Shown piece after piece: positions 1 through 13,069 of a DNA stretch of 64,000 nt. The notes below the pieces were generated by a model. It saw nothing but the letters and a program-made list of their open reading frames with translations. It did not search any database and was not told where the DNA came from. Source of the DNA: Epiperipatus broadwayi (lineage: Eukaryota; Onychophora; Udeonychophora; Euonychophora; Peripatidae); NCBI GenBank assembly GCA_028023455.1, contig JAQFVV010012396.1, forward strand, positions 3,749,156 to 3,813,155. The letters run 5' to 3'. The position numbers and the translations under genes were made by a program. Positions within the stretch are counted from its first letter, which is position 1. Each line of letters begins with the position of its first letter.

Positions 1-121
1 TAGTGGTAGTGGTAGTGGTAGTGGTGGTGGTGGCGGTGGTGGTAGCAGTAGCAGCAGCAGCAGCAGTAGCAGTAGAAGCAGCAGTAGCAGCAGCAGCAGC
101 AATAGCAGTAGTAGTAGCAGT

Positions 122-197
<76 letters not shown>

Positions 198-200
198 ATA
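1..200. repeat. Trinucleotide microsatellite (GTA/GCA-type)
   Basis: The first 200 bases are runs of GTA, GTG, GCA and related triplets. The array begins before the window edge, is interrupted in its first half, and ends as a pure GTA run. One frame stays open and reads as valine and alanine only. It has no start context and no downstream continuation, so I read it as a simple repeat and not as a gene. Confidence 0.95.
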
Positions 201-2689
201 GTGCATTTTCAAATTAATTATTTTATTTCAGAATTTTTTTTTTAAAAAGGTAACTACTTAAATGTAGAAGAGTGATAAGAAAATGTGTATGTCCACACAT
301 TTTCAGATTTTTTACAGCTATCCTTTTTTTATTACTTAACATGATTATAGAGGTATAAATTAGGCATATATAAAAAGATAACTATATATAAACACACACA
401 TATGTAAATTATTATTTATGTGATTTCTGTGAACATTTTCAGTTTTAAGTTTTTTAAAAAATTCAAATATTTTAAACTTAATTCAATCTAATGATTTAAA
501 AGATTTTAAATTTATAATTAGATTAAAATAATTTGCTTAGTAAATATATCATTATTGAAAAATAAGACTATAATACTTTTAATGGTTAAATTTAGCTGAT
601 AAAAATATCTTTATGAGAATACTTTTTATTATAAAAGTTCAAAAGTTTATTTGTTGTATCTTGAAAATAATCTCACAAAAACATAAAAATATTTAATATA
701 ATAAATTCTGAAATAGAAATAAGTAATAAAGGTCATGAAGTGCAAAAAATCAAAAGATTTTTAATAAGTAGAGTAATTATAGAAAGAAAGAAATGGGGTG
801 AGAGGGAGAGATATAGAAAAAGAAGGGAAAAACGGAACATTTTAATATAAGCCAAATTAACTAAAGGATTGAACTAATAATCTTTAGCAACAGAATGAGG
901 CATAATATAATAAAAAGTAAAAAAAAAAGTTCTTTAAACGCATTAATAATATATATAAACAATTACAGACAGCACCTTACAGTAGCAATCTAATTCCCAG
1001 ATTTTCATTCGACTTATTATCCTGCTATCAACATCTTAGAATCAATTTTCTGATCAATGTTGTAAAAGTTATTTAAGTTTTTTCAAATTTGATTCCATAT
1101 TTAAATTCAAAGTTAAGGCAAAAAGCATAAAACTATTTCATATCTTAACATCGAATGTTTTATATATATGACATGGCAGAAATCAATACCCAAACATTGA
1201 TCATTACTTATATATTTAATGGCTTCTATCACTAAAGTTTTTTTTATATTTTGTTACGTTTGAAACCATATATACAGATAGATAACATCATATTTATTCT
1301 TCTTGAGTCAATAGATGCTATTAATTTTTAAAGAAAATAATTTTGAAAAGTGGAAATTGAATTACTAGTAAGAATTCTTTATGTGACTTCTATTTTACAT
1401 TAAATAACAATTTTTTATACAAGACTTAATAAACTTTATTTCTAATAGTTACTTTTTTTTTTTTTTTAAACATTTCCTTTATTTAAGAATTTAACTTTTT
1501 TTTTTTTACAGCAAATATTATTATAGAATCTTTTAGCATATATATTATACCTTGATATGCAATAAAAGAAATATTTTAATTTTGTTTATTAAATATGACA
1601 TTAAAAATCCAATAATCTCATGATTCATAATCATATAAAAACATATTTATCTTTGAAAGATGTTCTTACAGTATGAGAGAATATAAATTATCTAATGCTA
1701 TATTCCGAACTTTTTGTACACTTTTAAAAGGCTTATCAAAGATAATTAATTACTTTATCAATTAATGTTTAAAAACTTAATGACTTTAAATAACTTTATT
1801 ATTTACAATATATACGTTACATAGTTATTACTGTTTTATAGATTTCATAATGCCTTGTTTAATGGAACACAGTTATAGAATAGTGGTTCAGAAATGATTT
1901 CCAACTGAGTAAAAAAACTATAAAAATAATCTCAAACAACTAACTATGAAATTACAATTGTAATCATTAGACTCACTGATATAACAATTTGGTTATCAGA
2001 TGAAAAAAAACCCAATAAAATAAATAACTGAACACAAAGAATGGACAGAAAATATCTTTTTGCATTGGAATTTAAAATCACTATTTCTATAGAAGTACTC
2101 TATCATGGATATATATGATCATTTTACAATATTGTTATACCTTTTTAAAGATAAAAGCAAATCTTAGGTTTATCACTCATAGAAGCATTTCCTTTTCTCC
2201 AGTAATTGTAAACCAGCATTATATCCAATTATACATTGGTTTATTTCTATATTCAATACAATAAAATTCATCTAATTAATATTTATTTGATCGGCCAGTA
2301 ATAATTAGATACTTATTTAAACATCCAATTAATAATAAAATAGATATGCATTTTCAATCAATATGACGGCATTTAGATTGGTTAAAACTACAGTACTCGG
2401 AAAAAAAAATTATAATTCTAATTGAGATCTAAAAATTAAAAGATTCATCTTATTGAATCCAAACAACATATATATTTAAGGACAGTGGGGGTAGCGCTAA
2501 CAATTTTACTATAAGCTCCTTCACAAATCTTTTACATAAAATAAGTATAAGAAAAATAGAAATTATTATTATCTTTTATTGTAAATAATTTTATTATTAT
2601 TTAGTTGATTTAATGTTTTAATGTTTCTAAGGAATATATCTTATTCAAAGATTACTATAAAAAAAGATATATGACTTCATTGCTCAGGA
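201..2689. other. AT-rich non-coding stretch
   Basis: I see no coding signal or dispersed repeat here. There are A and T homopolymers, short TA runs and a small purine-rich patch near 780-830. It could be intron or intergenic sequence. Confidence 0.6.
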
Positions 2690-2795
2690 GTTCATAAAAT
2701 GTTTCATCACCAGACCTGCCAAATCAGAATCAATCCTGGGATTTTACAATTCCAAATCAGACCCTCTATCTACTGCACCAAACTGTGCAAGGTAA
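2690..2795 (-). repeat. tRNA-like SINE fragment
   Basis: On the minus strand the sequence TGGTGCAGTAGATAGAGGGT (2761-2780) resembles a Pol III A box of tRNA type. About 25-35 bases further on, AGGATTGATTCTG (2725-2737) resembles a B box. The spacing suits a tRNA-derived SINE head. The block is richer in G and C than its surroundings. The body beyond the boxes is not recognised. A chance match is possible. Confidence 0.4.
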
Positions 2796-4897
2796 AAAAA
2801 ATACTATAATTTTACATAAATCAATCAGAAATAGGTCAGTGGAAAATTATTCATTAAATTAGTTATCTAAATCTTTCTTATTAAAAATAATTTTTTTTTT
2901 TTTTTTGTTAAGTTAAACAAATATTAAACCTTATTTTATATTGGAATATTCTTTATACCCTTTGCAGTTTACCACTGTGGCACAAAAAGAACTAAGGATA
3001 TCTTGCATAAAACTTAATTTGTCACTTCAGGGACTCAAATATCATATCAGTTCTACAGAAAGCCATGTGTCATTCAAGCATGTGGCCTTTGATTATGTGA
3101 CATTCATTTGAATATTCATTAAATGATTTTAGACTAGTCAATTACAAACTTTTAAAATGTAAATTGCGGATCAAAATGTTTTAAAACCACTTTTAAAAAA
3201 AATTAAAAAGATTTTTTTTTTTTTGGCTGAAATTTTTTTTTTTAATTTTGCCATATATCGAATAATTAATTATTCAAAAAAATAAAAATCAAATGATTAG
3301 AATCTACTAGCAACGATGGTTACTAGGCTATTTTCCATAAGAAAATTAATCAACATTGAGAAACATATAAACTTCTTTAATCAAAAATGAAATTTTATTA
3401 TTAGTGATTTATTGATACACACAAAAAATTTACACAATAATCAATAAAGATTGGTTACATTTAATGATAATAACAACAAATATATTCTTCCTGTCTCTCC
3501 CCCCCCCCCAACGAAATTTAAACTCAATAGTTAGCCGAATATAGTATAATATATGGATGTTGATACATTTATGTCTCAGATCATGGAAAATTTATATTTC
3601 ATAAATAAACATTCGAAGTACATACATATACGTGCATAGTATATAACTCATAATATTTATGTATAAAACCTTAAAAAAAAATCGAAAGGTAAGTGGATGA
3701 AATTTCCCATAGTTATAAAAAAACGTGTGTCTAAAGATAGATCGGTTTCTAGTCATAATCCTGATTCATCCCATTTCCCATTAACTTACGTTATTGATTA
3801 CTTTAAATTTATTTCCCATTATAATATATTTCGACTCTTATTCTCTTTCTGGATTTGCACATTCATACCCAACGCATACTCATGAGTACAGATATTATTC
3901 TGTGTGTGTGTTATTTTTCAACATTATGAAATCTTGTAGTAGATATTCATATATATATATATATATTCTAAGAATAATAAATAAAACTAAAAAAGTTTTT
4001 TTGTGTGTGTGATACCAAAAAAATTAATAAAAAACAAACAACACTTTAAAATATATACACATATAAGTTATGACATATAATAATAATAATACAATGCAAT
4101 ATATATATATAGTATTGATATAATCAATATCAAGCATTATTGAAAACCCTTTTTTTTTCTTAATAAGTGATGCTTCATTTACAGCTTCGGAAAGAGAGAA
4201 AAGAGAATGGATAATAATAATAATAAAATTGTTCAGAGTTATTGAGAAAAAGTTTGATATTGCCTGCTGTTTCCCAGTTTCTTTTTTTTTTTTCTGATGT
4301 AGAAACCATCTCAATGTAATGACTTTTATTTCAGCTGGGTTTATTTGATATTAATAATTTGGATTTGACCCCACACTATCATCTGAAACATGTAGATATA
4401 TAAGTCACAATGGTTTATCTGGAAAAATTCCTTTGAATCCAGCCTTCTAATTTTACAGCGATGGTGATGATTATAGGACTCTTGAATAAGACTTGTTAAT
4501 TTTCAGTCTGCATTCTTTAGGAACAATTGGCTTTAGTATTGCAATGGGCCCTTTCTTCTTTTTTTTTCTCTGCTCTGTTTGTAGACATGCCAATAGATAA
4601 ATGGGTATTTCTTTTCTTTTTATACACTTTTTGAAGTTTCTAGATGTTTATTTGAATCTATAAATGGGAGATGTGAAGCAAAAGTTAGGTTGGAGTCCTT
4701 TTTGGTGTTTTATGATCAGCCATGGGTGCTTCTGGGTTTTCATACTCTACTTAAATTTTCAAATGTGCAAGAATTCTTGGATTACCCATGATCTTCTAAC
4801 AAATAACACAGCATTTTGTTTGTAAAATCACCTCAAATATATATATATATAATTATCTGATGATTTGATTCTAAGTTGTTCATTTTTTATATGTCAA
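2796..4897. other. AT-rich non-coding stretch with homopolymers
   Basis: The stretch holds long T runs (2890, 3215, 4150, 4280), a 10-12 base poly-C run near 3499-3509 and short TA and TG runs. From 4300 to 4800 the sequence is somewhat less AT-rich, but I recognise no exon or repeat in it. Confidence 0.5.
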
Positions 4898-4898
4898 A

Positions 4899-4973
4899 GC
4901 GTTGACCAGGAAATGAACCTGGGCGGCCAGTTGCTTGGAAGGCAGCTATGCTAACCGTTAGACTAGCAATAAT
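4899..4973 (-). pseudogene. tRNA-Gly(UCC)-like pseudogene or SINE head
   Basis: On the minus strand the body follows tRNA-Gly(UCC) closely: a D-arm region ending GAGCATAGC-like (here TAGCATAGC), an anticodon arm GCTGCCTTCCAAGCA with anticodon TCC, and a T arm around CCCAGGTTCATTTCCTGG. The 3' acceptor half TCAACGC is preserved. The 5' half is not the matching GCGTTGG, so the acceptor stem cannot form properly. The broken acceptor and AT-rich flanks point to a pseudogene or a tRNA-derived SINE and not a working tRNA gene. Confidence 0.6.
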
Positions 4974-6125
4974 TTAAAAAAATCTCTTTTTCCCCAAATA
5001 TATGTGATAACTTTGGTGACATCACAGCACTTTATCTATTGAAATATTTACAGCTCTGGATACCACCTGTTGTTTGCACAGTATCTTCATCAGTAAAACT
5101 GAGAGATAATTATTTGATAATGGATTTATTTCTTATTTTACTTTTTGATCTCTACTTTTTTTTTTTCAAAATTTATTCTTGGTGGTCTAAAACAATTAAT
5201 CGTTTCTTTTTTAACTGCTTAATAATGTTTTTTTTTCTCTCTCCCTCTTTTTTAACACTGAAGGCATCTTTATCTTTAAAATTAAACTCATCTTTTCTCT
5301 CTCTTTTTACAAAAAATGGACTTAAAAAAAACCTTTTTACAAACAAAATATGAAATTATTAAAACCTCTTAATATATATTTGTCAATGTTTAGATTTGTG
5401 CTCGCTTATACATATACATGCATATACACACACATATAAAATCGGAAGAATTAGCAAAAACAAAGGCAGAAAAAATATATTGAATTAATAGATGATTGGT
5501 GAAAGCCAATTAAACAATATGAAAAGCTAAAGATTATGAGTACTATCAGAAATGAAAGTCATACACCGAATTAGTAATGAAAAGTATTAAAAAAATACTG
5601 TTAAGAAAAAAAAAATTATAACCTTTTATATATAAAAGAAATAGAAAAAGTTAATACGTAGATTTAGGGAAAAATGATGTATGAAATCTATAAATATAGA
5701 CAATTATTTATATATGTTTAAAACTTGTAAATCTGAGATATAAATATATTCAGATGGATAAAACTACTGAGCTAAGTTATAATTATGGACTTACTGGAAA
5801 TCTAAAACTGGAACAATAGCTTATTATTTCCTTATTAAAATTTCATTTTGCAGTAGATTGGTAAAATTATTCACAATATATACATTATCATCTACACCAG
5901 TCATAGTTTCAGCAATTCTTCCTATTTTTTATTATATGCTTAATGTTTTCACAACCATATCTTTCTTTAATTCATTTATCTTCTTCCCTTTACAATCTTA
6001 GTTCCTCTATAGATAGCTAATATATCATACTAAAATTAAAAAAAAAAAGACCCCCCCCTTTTTTTTTTGGAATTCTTAGCGTTGGGAGGAGTCTTTAAAC
6101 TCAATACCCTATGTTATATTTATAT
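4974..6125. other. AT-rich non-coding stretch
   Basis: No gene is seen. It includes T-rich patches at 5150-5340, and adjoining poly-A, poly-C and poly-T runs at about 6037-6069. Confidence 0.5.
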
Positions 6126-6137
6126 ATATATATAATT

Positions 6138-6260
6138 AATGGTGTAGTGATTAGTTCATCCACCTTTAATTCCGTTGATGGAGCTTGAATCTTGTTTCAA
6201 ATTGGAAAATATTTTTGGCATCCAAACCAGCTGAGAGTTTTTTCTCTATAAGGATGTCCA
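6138..6260 (+). repeat. tRNA-like SINE fragment
   Basis: GGTGTAGTGATTAGTTCATC (6141-6160) resembles a tRNA A box, and AGCTTGAATCT (6182-6192) resembles a B box about 40 bases later. This is the arrangement of a tRNA-derived SINE head. It follows a short TA run. The downstream text has no clear match in this window. Confidence 0.4.
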
Positions 6261-6483
6261 ATATTTGACATAGTTAATATTAATAAATAATATTCTTTAT
6301 CTTCTTTGATTAAAGTATAAAAGAAAACATCCAGAAACTATCAGCATCCAGAAATTGGTTATCTCTGTTAAACTTTGGATATTTTTAGGTTTTTGCTCAT
6401 ATGCAGTCAGAGAAATATTTAAATGAAAATTAAATTATTAATTCTTTTTGTTTTTTTGTTTACATTGATACATGAGCATTGTG

Positions 6484-6555
6484 TAGTTGAGCACAGTGAC
6501 AGAGTAAATTATTCACAGCTGAAAGTTTCAGGATTGATTCTTAGCTGAATAATAT
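6484..6555 (+). repeat. tRNA-like SINE fragment
   Basis: GAGCACAGTGACAGAGTAAA (6489-6508) is A-box-like, and GGATTGATTCT (6531-6541) is B-box-like with tRNA spacing. The B-box segment matches the one in the minus-strand fragment at 2725-2737, which suggests both belong to one family. Confidence 0.4.
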
Positions 6556-6559
6556 CATT

Positions 6560-8110
6560 AAAATAACTTGATATATATTACATGAATAGAATTTTTAAAT
6601 GTTCATTAAGTAACTTCTGATATATTACAAACTTTTATATTCTGATTTCTAACTATAAAGTAATCCATAAGGTGCAGTGATTTGGATGGAAATGCATCAA
6701 ATTTTTATAACAATTTCACTGCTTAAACAAAGTTTCAGTAATAGCCAATACATGTATTATACAAAAAAAATTAATAGAAACAGATCATTTCCTTCATAGA
6801 GTCAATTATCAAGTACATTTTAAAATCAATAGCTTTTTTATTAATCCTCCTAGAAATGCCTTGTATATATAGTTAAAAATTATCAAACTAACATTATTAT
6901 TACTATTATCTTCTCCTCTATCATATTAACAATAATGATTTTATAATCTGCTAATCATTATGACTTAGCATGTATACAAACCTAATTAACACAACTTTTT
7001 AGGTTATTATACTTTCATGATAGGCAGAGGAAACTAAACAGATTCAAAACTATGGCATGAAGCCTAATTCCAAAGTAATTCGTTACTGTTTGTATATTCT
7101 TGTACAAAATTATAATATTATTTTCTATTAAACATGTTTTCATCTTTGCTTTCTCAATGTAAGATAAAAAAATTAAATATAAAAACCATTATGTGAGTAA
7201 TTAAATGATGGAAAATATGATTGAAACACATATTCCAAGTTTAAAAGATTGTTTGTAATCTTTGGTAAATCAATATCATATCCTAAAAAAACATCATGAA
7301 GCATTCTTGTTTAGCATTGCTTATTAAATATTTCCTGTAAACCTTCATATTTAAAAATTATTACATTATATAAATAATTATAGACAATACTTTCATAAAT
7401 GTTACATTCATTTTAAATTCAATAATAAGATGCCTGTGTTGATTGTTTGATATTTTTCCATTTACCATTTTTTTGCAAGGTAGGGGAATGATATTTACTC
7501 ACTTGTTAACACTCTGCAGAAGCATAAATAATCATTCTCTTAATATTTGAGAAAAATAAAAATAAAAGAGAAAAAATAATTCAAAAGTTAATTTTAGATT
7601 TTATTAAAGATTCAAACATAGGTAGTTTAATAATAAAAAAGAAGGTTACTGTTTTAAACTACTAAAATAAATTTTAGACAATAATTATAATCAGTAGATT
7701 AATTTAAAAAAAATCTTAACTACAGAAAAATGATAATTAGAATATTAATTAACCTTTACTATAATCTTAAATTAATTACAACATTAATTAAATTGAAAAA
7801 TATGACAGTTATACATGAAATAAATATATTAATTAAATAGAGGAAAGTATAAAAGGAAAAATATAGTGTAACTCAGAAGACTTTACACTACGGTGTACAA
7901 GAATTTCCAACCCAGGCAAATCTTGAAGAATGAATACATAAACTTAGGGACTTTTTTCAAGTCATTTTTATATCTTATTATTATTTTATGTACCATAGGA
8001 TTTTATATACTATATAATTTATTGTGTTATATAAGAACAAATTTTATGTTAGATTTTATAAATACATGTTTTAATAAAAAATTCCTACTTAATTTATTTT
8101 TCTCATAAGT
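6560..8110. other. AT-rich non-coding stretch
   Basis: No gene, repeat or structured element is recognised. Open frames here, including one of 71 codons at 7893-8108, are hydrophobic translations of AT-rich DNA with no domain signature. Confidence 0.5.
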
Positions 8111-8114
8111 CATA

Positions 8115-8183
8115 GCATCAGCCAGGATTAAGCCAGGTCAACTGCTTGTAAAGCAGCTGCACTGCCCTCTTGACCACCAATGC
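8115..8183 (-). pseudogene. tRNA-like sequence (Gly-type body)
   Basis: On the minus strand the ends pair as a seven-base acceptor stem: GCATTGG with CTGATGC, five Watson-Crick and two G-T pairs. A central GCTGC-TTTACAA-GCAGT makes a perfect anticodon arm with nominal anticodon TAC. The T arm (ACCTGGCTTAATCCTGG) is about two bases short and its loop is not canonical. The body is close to the tRNA-Gly-like sequence at 4899-4973. It is more likely a tRNA-derived SINE head or pseudogene than a functional tRNA. Confidence 0.55.
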
Positions 8184-8459
8184 TTGATTGCTACTTAATT
8201 TATTAAGATTAAATATCAACAGTCATGATAACAAAAATTTAGGTTAATAAATTCTCATATTAAATGAAAATTAATAAGCACAAATGTGTCTAAGAAATTA
8301 GAATTGTTGTTTGAAGCACAAATAAACAGATTATTTTATTTTGGTTACATTAAAATGTGTTCTATTTCATTTGAAGATTGATAGTAAAAAAAATGACCAG
8401 TCAAAACAATAATCAAATAACTTTATTGTGCTAGAGTTTATATGTAGTTTGAATATGAG

Positions 8460-8580
8460 ATGTAATAGACCTAAGTGGAATCCATGAAACTAAGGCTCCA
8501 GGGTCTACTACAGCACCACTGAACTAAATTCTGCAATTAATTAACTACTGTGGGAGAAATTTGCTCTCCTACATGAGATC
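8460..8580 (-). repeat. Possible tRNA-derived repeat fragment
   Basis: A locally GC-richer block. On the minus strand TAGTTCAGTGG (8515-8525) is a good A-box match, and a degenerate B-box-like GTTTCATGGATTCC lies at 8478-8491. The family is not recognised. Confidence 0.3.
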
Positions 8581-8589
8581 AAATTCGAA

Positions 8590-10190
8590 ATATTTCTGAC
8601 TATATTTCTTGTTAAGTATATATATATATTAAAAAAGAATAGAATAAAACTACTAAATCAAGTTCACATTTAAAAAAAATTCATTATAATTTATAAATTA
8701 AGATAATTGGAAGAAAAAACAACAGTCATGTAGATTAGATGAACGAAGGAAAAAATTAACGCATTTAAAATGTTTAAGAAACTTAAACACCATAAATGTA
8801 ATAAATATTGGATCCAAAACGAATTATTACTATAAATAAAACAACATATATTCGACACACAGCATATACAGCTCTTGTTTTTGTAAAGCTTTCACGTTTA
8901 CTGTTATATATATATAAACAAAAACCATCTTATCATACTAAGAGCTCTTTAAAATTGTAATGACATTTTAAAATTGAAAATCTATATTCAACTTTGTTAA
9001 GAATATAGCTGCATACTTTCTTTAACAAAATATCTATATTACTGAAAGTTGTTCGTTTGCTTTTATTTAATTTAGAACTAGTAACTATTAATTTTACATG
9101 GTAATGATTTTTCAGAACAAATATTTGTCTATAAATTATGTTTATAGAAATTCGTGAACGTTACATTTTTATTAATAACATGACACTCGTGATGAGAAAA
9201 ATAATAATCTCATTAATTCTTTTAATCACATTATTTTTATATAGTAATAATAATAATGTCTGTTACATTAACAGCTTTATTAAATTTAGATTTTTTTTCA
9301 TTCGTAATTATTAAAATGAATCATGCTTCTGTACATTTTACATCTGTTTACATGATTCGCTCAACTAAATTGCTTCAACGATTTACATTTTATTAGAATT
9401 AGCCAAATGATCTCTCATGATCCTTATTGAAATTCTTGAAATAAACTTTTTTCTTCTTCTTCTGTTAATGCAGATGCTCTTATTTTGATATTATAATTAT
9501 GTAAATTTTTTAGATATGCAAATGACTATACTTAAAATCAAGAAATTTGAAAACTACATTAAAACATTACTAATACATCAAAATGTGAAGTGAAACATTA
9601 ATATATTTATATATAAGATTTGTGAATTTAGAAAAATTGAAAGCAAAGTATTTTTATGCAAATCATTTTCTAAGCAGAGTAATGTATATTTATCTTTCCA
9701 TTTCCAACATTTCATTTCTAAAATGCTTAAAATATCGAATATTTTAAATAATTTGTCATCTAATTCCCAAAATGGTTTTTATATTTCTTTAATTTACTTT
9801 GTCTAAATATTATTATTAATAAGTAAAATCTTCTTTAAATATTCCACTTTACAATGGATATTTCTTTGTCCCTTTCACATAGGATAAAATGAAGGATAAG
9901 TTTAATCCTCAGAAATTTGACAAACACTGGATGGTGAAAATTTGAGCAGTTTTCTCTCCTTAATTTACACATTAGATGGTTTATTCTATAGTTGTCTATA
10001 GATTAATTGCTACTTTGAAAAAATAACCTTAACTTGTTTGAACTTGAAAAAAATATTTAAATGTAGGTAACCATATTTAAACCTAAATTATGCAAATGGT
10101 GAAGTAAAACATTAGTACTTTACTTTCAGTAAAAAATGAAAAAAAAAATCTAATTGATCAAGAATTAATAAGTTCACATCCTAGATAATT
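8590..10190. other. AT-rich non-coding stretch
   Basis: Nothing recognisable is seen, only A and T homopolymers and short TA runs. Confidence 0.5.
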
Positions 10191-10675
10191 CACTATCAAT
10201 ATCATGCCAAAACACAGGTCTACATTTAATCAAGTCTTGGTAACTTTTTCAAATCTTTATACACTCAGAACTAAACAGTTTCTTAAACTTCTTTATCTAT
10301 ATTTTACTTCTATTTATCTTTTATCTATCATTTCTTTTTATTCACTTCTCATATTTTTTATCTTAAATTATACTGAATATATGTGCAATCCAATTCCCTA
10401 TTTAATTTCCACTATAAATATTACTTTTCACTTACTATTTTCAGTGCCTCACTATTTCCAATGTATCATTCCAATTTTTCTGTATATTTTTATATCTATA
10501 TTTTCAGAACTTCTTTAATATTTCACAATTTCCCTCCTGCAAAGATTCTTCTCATTCTCCACATCTCTCATTAATGCATAGCATAGCATCAGATGATCAC
10601 CTTTTCTTATGCTTGCTCATAACTGTTATTAAAACAGGAAAAATGCTCCATACAGTAGTTCCATCCATTGATTAC

Positions 10676-10735
10676 TCTGACTTTCACTGAGTGGCACTAA
10701 TGTATGGCAAGTTTTGCTTGTTGTGCATAACATAA
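10676..10735 (+). repeat. Dispersed repeat family B, copy 1
   Basis: The segment beginning ATTGATTACTCTGACTT matches the reverse complement of 15297-15365 over about 60 bases, ending at TGTGCATA in both. The similarity stops upstream, so this is a truncated copy. Confidence 0.6.
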
Positions 10736-11614
10736 CATGATATAAGCAATAGTAATGACTTTGAGAAATAAAGTCTTCTGGTCAAATCTCAATTTGTCAT
10801 TTTTGGTGTGCAAATGTTACATAATCTCCTAAAAATAATCACTAAATTATTCAATACTTTTTATTTTTCCCAATTGCAACTTTTGTTTCCCCCATACTGT
10901 GCTTCAGACAAAAATTCTATATTTAGTATATTATAAATACATTTTAGATTCATATACACTATAACTGATTTTAAGAAAATTATAATTATAACCACCACAG
11001 TTTAGTACCTTAAAATTTTTATTAAATAGAATTAGAATTGTTAGAATATAAAGCTAATGTCCATTTTTCTAAATCATAAATTACCTTAAACATACATCAA
11101 GTGATTCACTCAGGCTATGCACTGATTATAAACAATTTCATTAAACATTTTCAATTTATAGTGATTTTTTACTTTTCATTTTTTTCTATCAATTTTTTGA
11201 CTTCTATTATTGAAAAAAAAAATTCCATTTTTTTTCTTTCAGCCAAATTTTTTTTTTCCAATTATTATAAATGTATAATTTGCTTTTAGCATAACCTTTT
11301 TTTATTACTACCTGTTTAACTTTTTTCCAATTATTATTATTATTTCTATGATTCTAAATATTTTTTTCTTTTTTTTTCTACCTTATAGTGAATCACTTCT
11401 ACATTTTTTTACTTTTCTTTCTCTCTCTCTCTCTTTCTATTATTTTAATTATATTGCTCAGCATTAATTCATTATTTTATTTAAACTTATCTATGTCAGA
11501 ATGTAATTAACTAAAGTACCAATTTTTTTTATGCAACTGTAAATTCAACTTTCAAGCACTTGCACAGTGTGTTAAGAAAAAGTTTATAATAAATACATTT
11601 TGAATCAAGATTAA

Positions 11615-12010
11615 CACATTCGATGTTTACATATGGCTATCCACAACAAAAAGACATAACAATTCAAAAGATAAACTCCTTACTGCTCAAATGCCTTACA
11701 CTATATATAAGATATCATGCACCCAATCTGGATGTAGTGCTATCTACAATGGTGTATCCTGAGCCAGTCTTGTCACAAGGCTATCACAATATAAATATCT
11801 TTATAAAAGAGTGACAAAAAATCCAGAGTTCAAATCTATTTTCCTTGAGCACCAAAACATAATGGGCCACACATTAGAGCCTACATTTGCTAACATCATA
11901 TGTATCAAGCAAAATGATATGAAATGCAACATCGTCAACAGCCTCAACTTTATAAATAATAAGAAATTCTGTTTTCCCCCATCAAAAAAATGGCCATACA
12001 ATTTGAAAAC
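11615..12010. repeat. Unidentified GC-richer island, probably an old repeat
   Basis: About 400 bases of mixed composition stand out inside the pyrimidine-rich block. Short frames are open on both strands (11623-11814 and 11811-12020 on +), but their translations match nothing I recognise. Sharp composition edges and lack of coding signal suggest an ancient dispersed repeat. It is followed by interrupted TA runs. Confidence 0.3.
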
Positions 12011-13069
12011 ATTTGAATAAATTTATTGCATATATATATACATATATATATATATTCCCATTTAACTATGAATATAAGACAATAATGCCTCAAAAACACT
12101 AACCTTGATTTTAATGCATTTATTATAAAACTTTTCTTAACACAGCAACGAAGCACTCAAAAATTTAATCTACTTCAGTATATGTATATTCATCTCTATC
12201 ATTTTATTAAACATCTTATTATTTACTCAAAACTTTATCATAATTAAAATATCTTTGATTAATATATCATTTGGTTTAAATTAATTCTATCATATAATCT
12301 TTTTATCTACATTGTTTTTATCCAAATAATAACCTTAATATTTTTTTTTTCATTTGTGAATGGCCCATATCATTATGATTTTGTAATGCTTTTTATATTA
12401 TAAGATATCTCAGTTATAATAATGATAAACTGTAACCTGCATCTTTATCTGCTACAAGATGTCAACATGCAAGGATAATATTAATAAATAAAAAATCATG
12501 ATGAAATTCATTCTTATTTTCTTCTGCTTTTCATGAACAAGTTCTGCTGTCATTCTTACATTATGCATTCATTATTATCATGAAAGTTTCTCTACAATGT
12601 ATATATTTTAACCTGTTTCTTTCTTACCCCTACCTATAATTATCTACAATTTTATCACCTTCTCTTTATTCTAATAGGGAATTCTACTCTCTTCAGGCTA
12701 TTATATGATGTTTTTATATGTCTTTAGTGGCTTTTTAATTTTTCATCATGCCTTTTATTCCATAAAAAATATAATCATTATAACTTTGTAAACTGTTTTC
12801 AGATTAATTTATCATTTATAGGAATATAATTTATAAACCTGTATATCTATTTTATTATGTTACTCCTATTTTTGAAAATAATTTTTCATAATCCTCCATC
12901 ATGTTTTCATAACATGGCTATCTTTTTTATACAATTTCTGCGATATTTAATCTTTTTACTTTTGTCAACAAATTTAATATACTTCTTTGCATATTATTAT
13001 CTAATATTACATGTATTTTTTTTCATATATATTTTTAAATTCTAAGAGAAGTGAATATTTTATGGTAAG

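Larger units (their letters stand above)
10200..13060. other. Pyrimidine-rich (G-poor) block
   Basis: On the + strand C greatly exceeds G across most of this interval. For example, the 60 bases at 10381 hold about 13 C and 2 G, and the 60 at 12601 about 15 C and 1 G. It contains T-rich runs and a CT microsatellite near 11420-11435. Open frames here are low-complexity (F, L, I, S, Y) and show no domain. A mixed-composition island (11615-12010) interrupts it. Confidence 0.6.

Noticed and set aside
3-245. 80-codon open frame rich in Val and Ala
   Set aside because: It is a translation of the trinucleotide microsatellite, ending in AT-rich sequence, with no domain or splice support.
3499-3509. 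Poly-C runs here and at about 6051 and 25851 as possible quadruplex or i-motif sites
   Set aside because: These are single homopolymers of about 8-11 bases, not four separated runs, and probably slippage products.
5039-5353. 104-codon frame of hydrophobic residues
   Set aside because: T-rich low-complexity DNA; no signal peptide logic, motif or splice context.
10204-10518. 104-codon hydrophobic frame that could look like a membrane protein
   Set aside because: It follows from the pyrimidine-rich composition, where T- and C-rich codons give Phe, Leu, Ser and Tyr.
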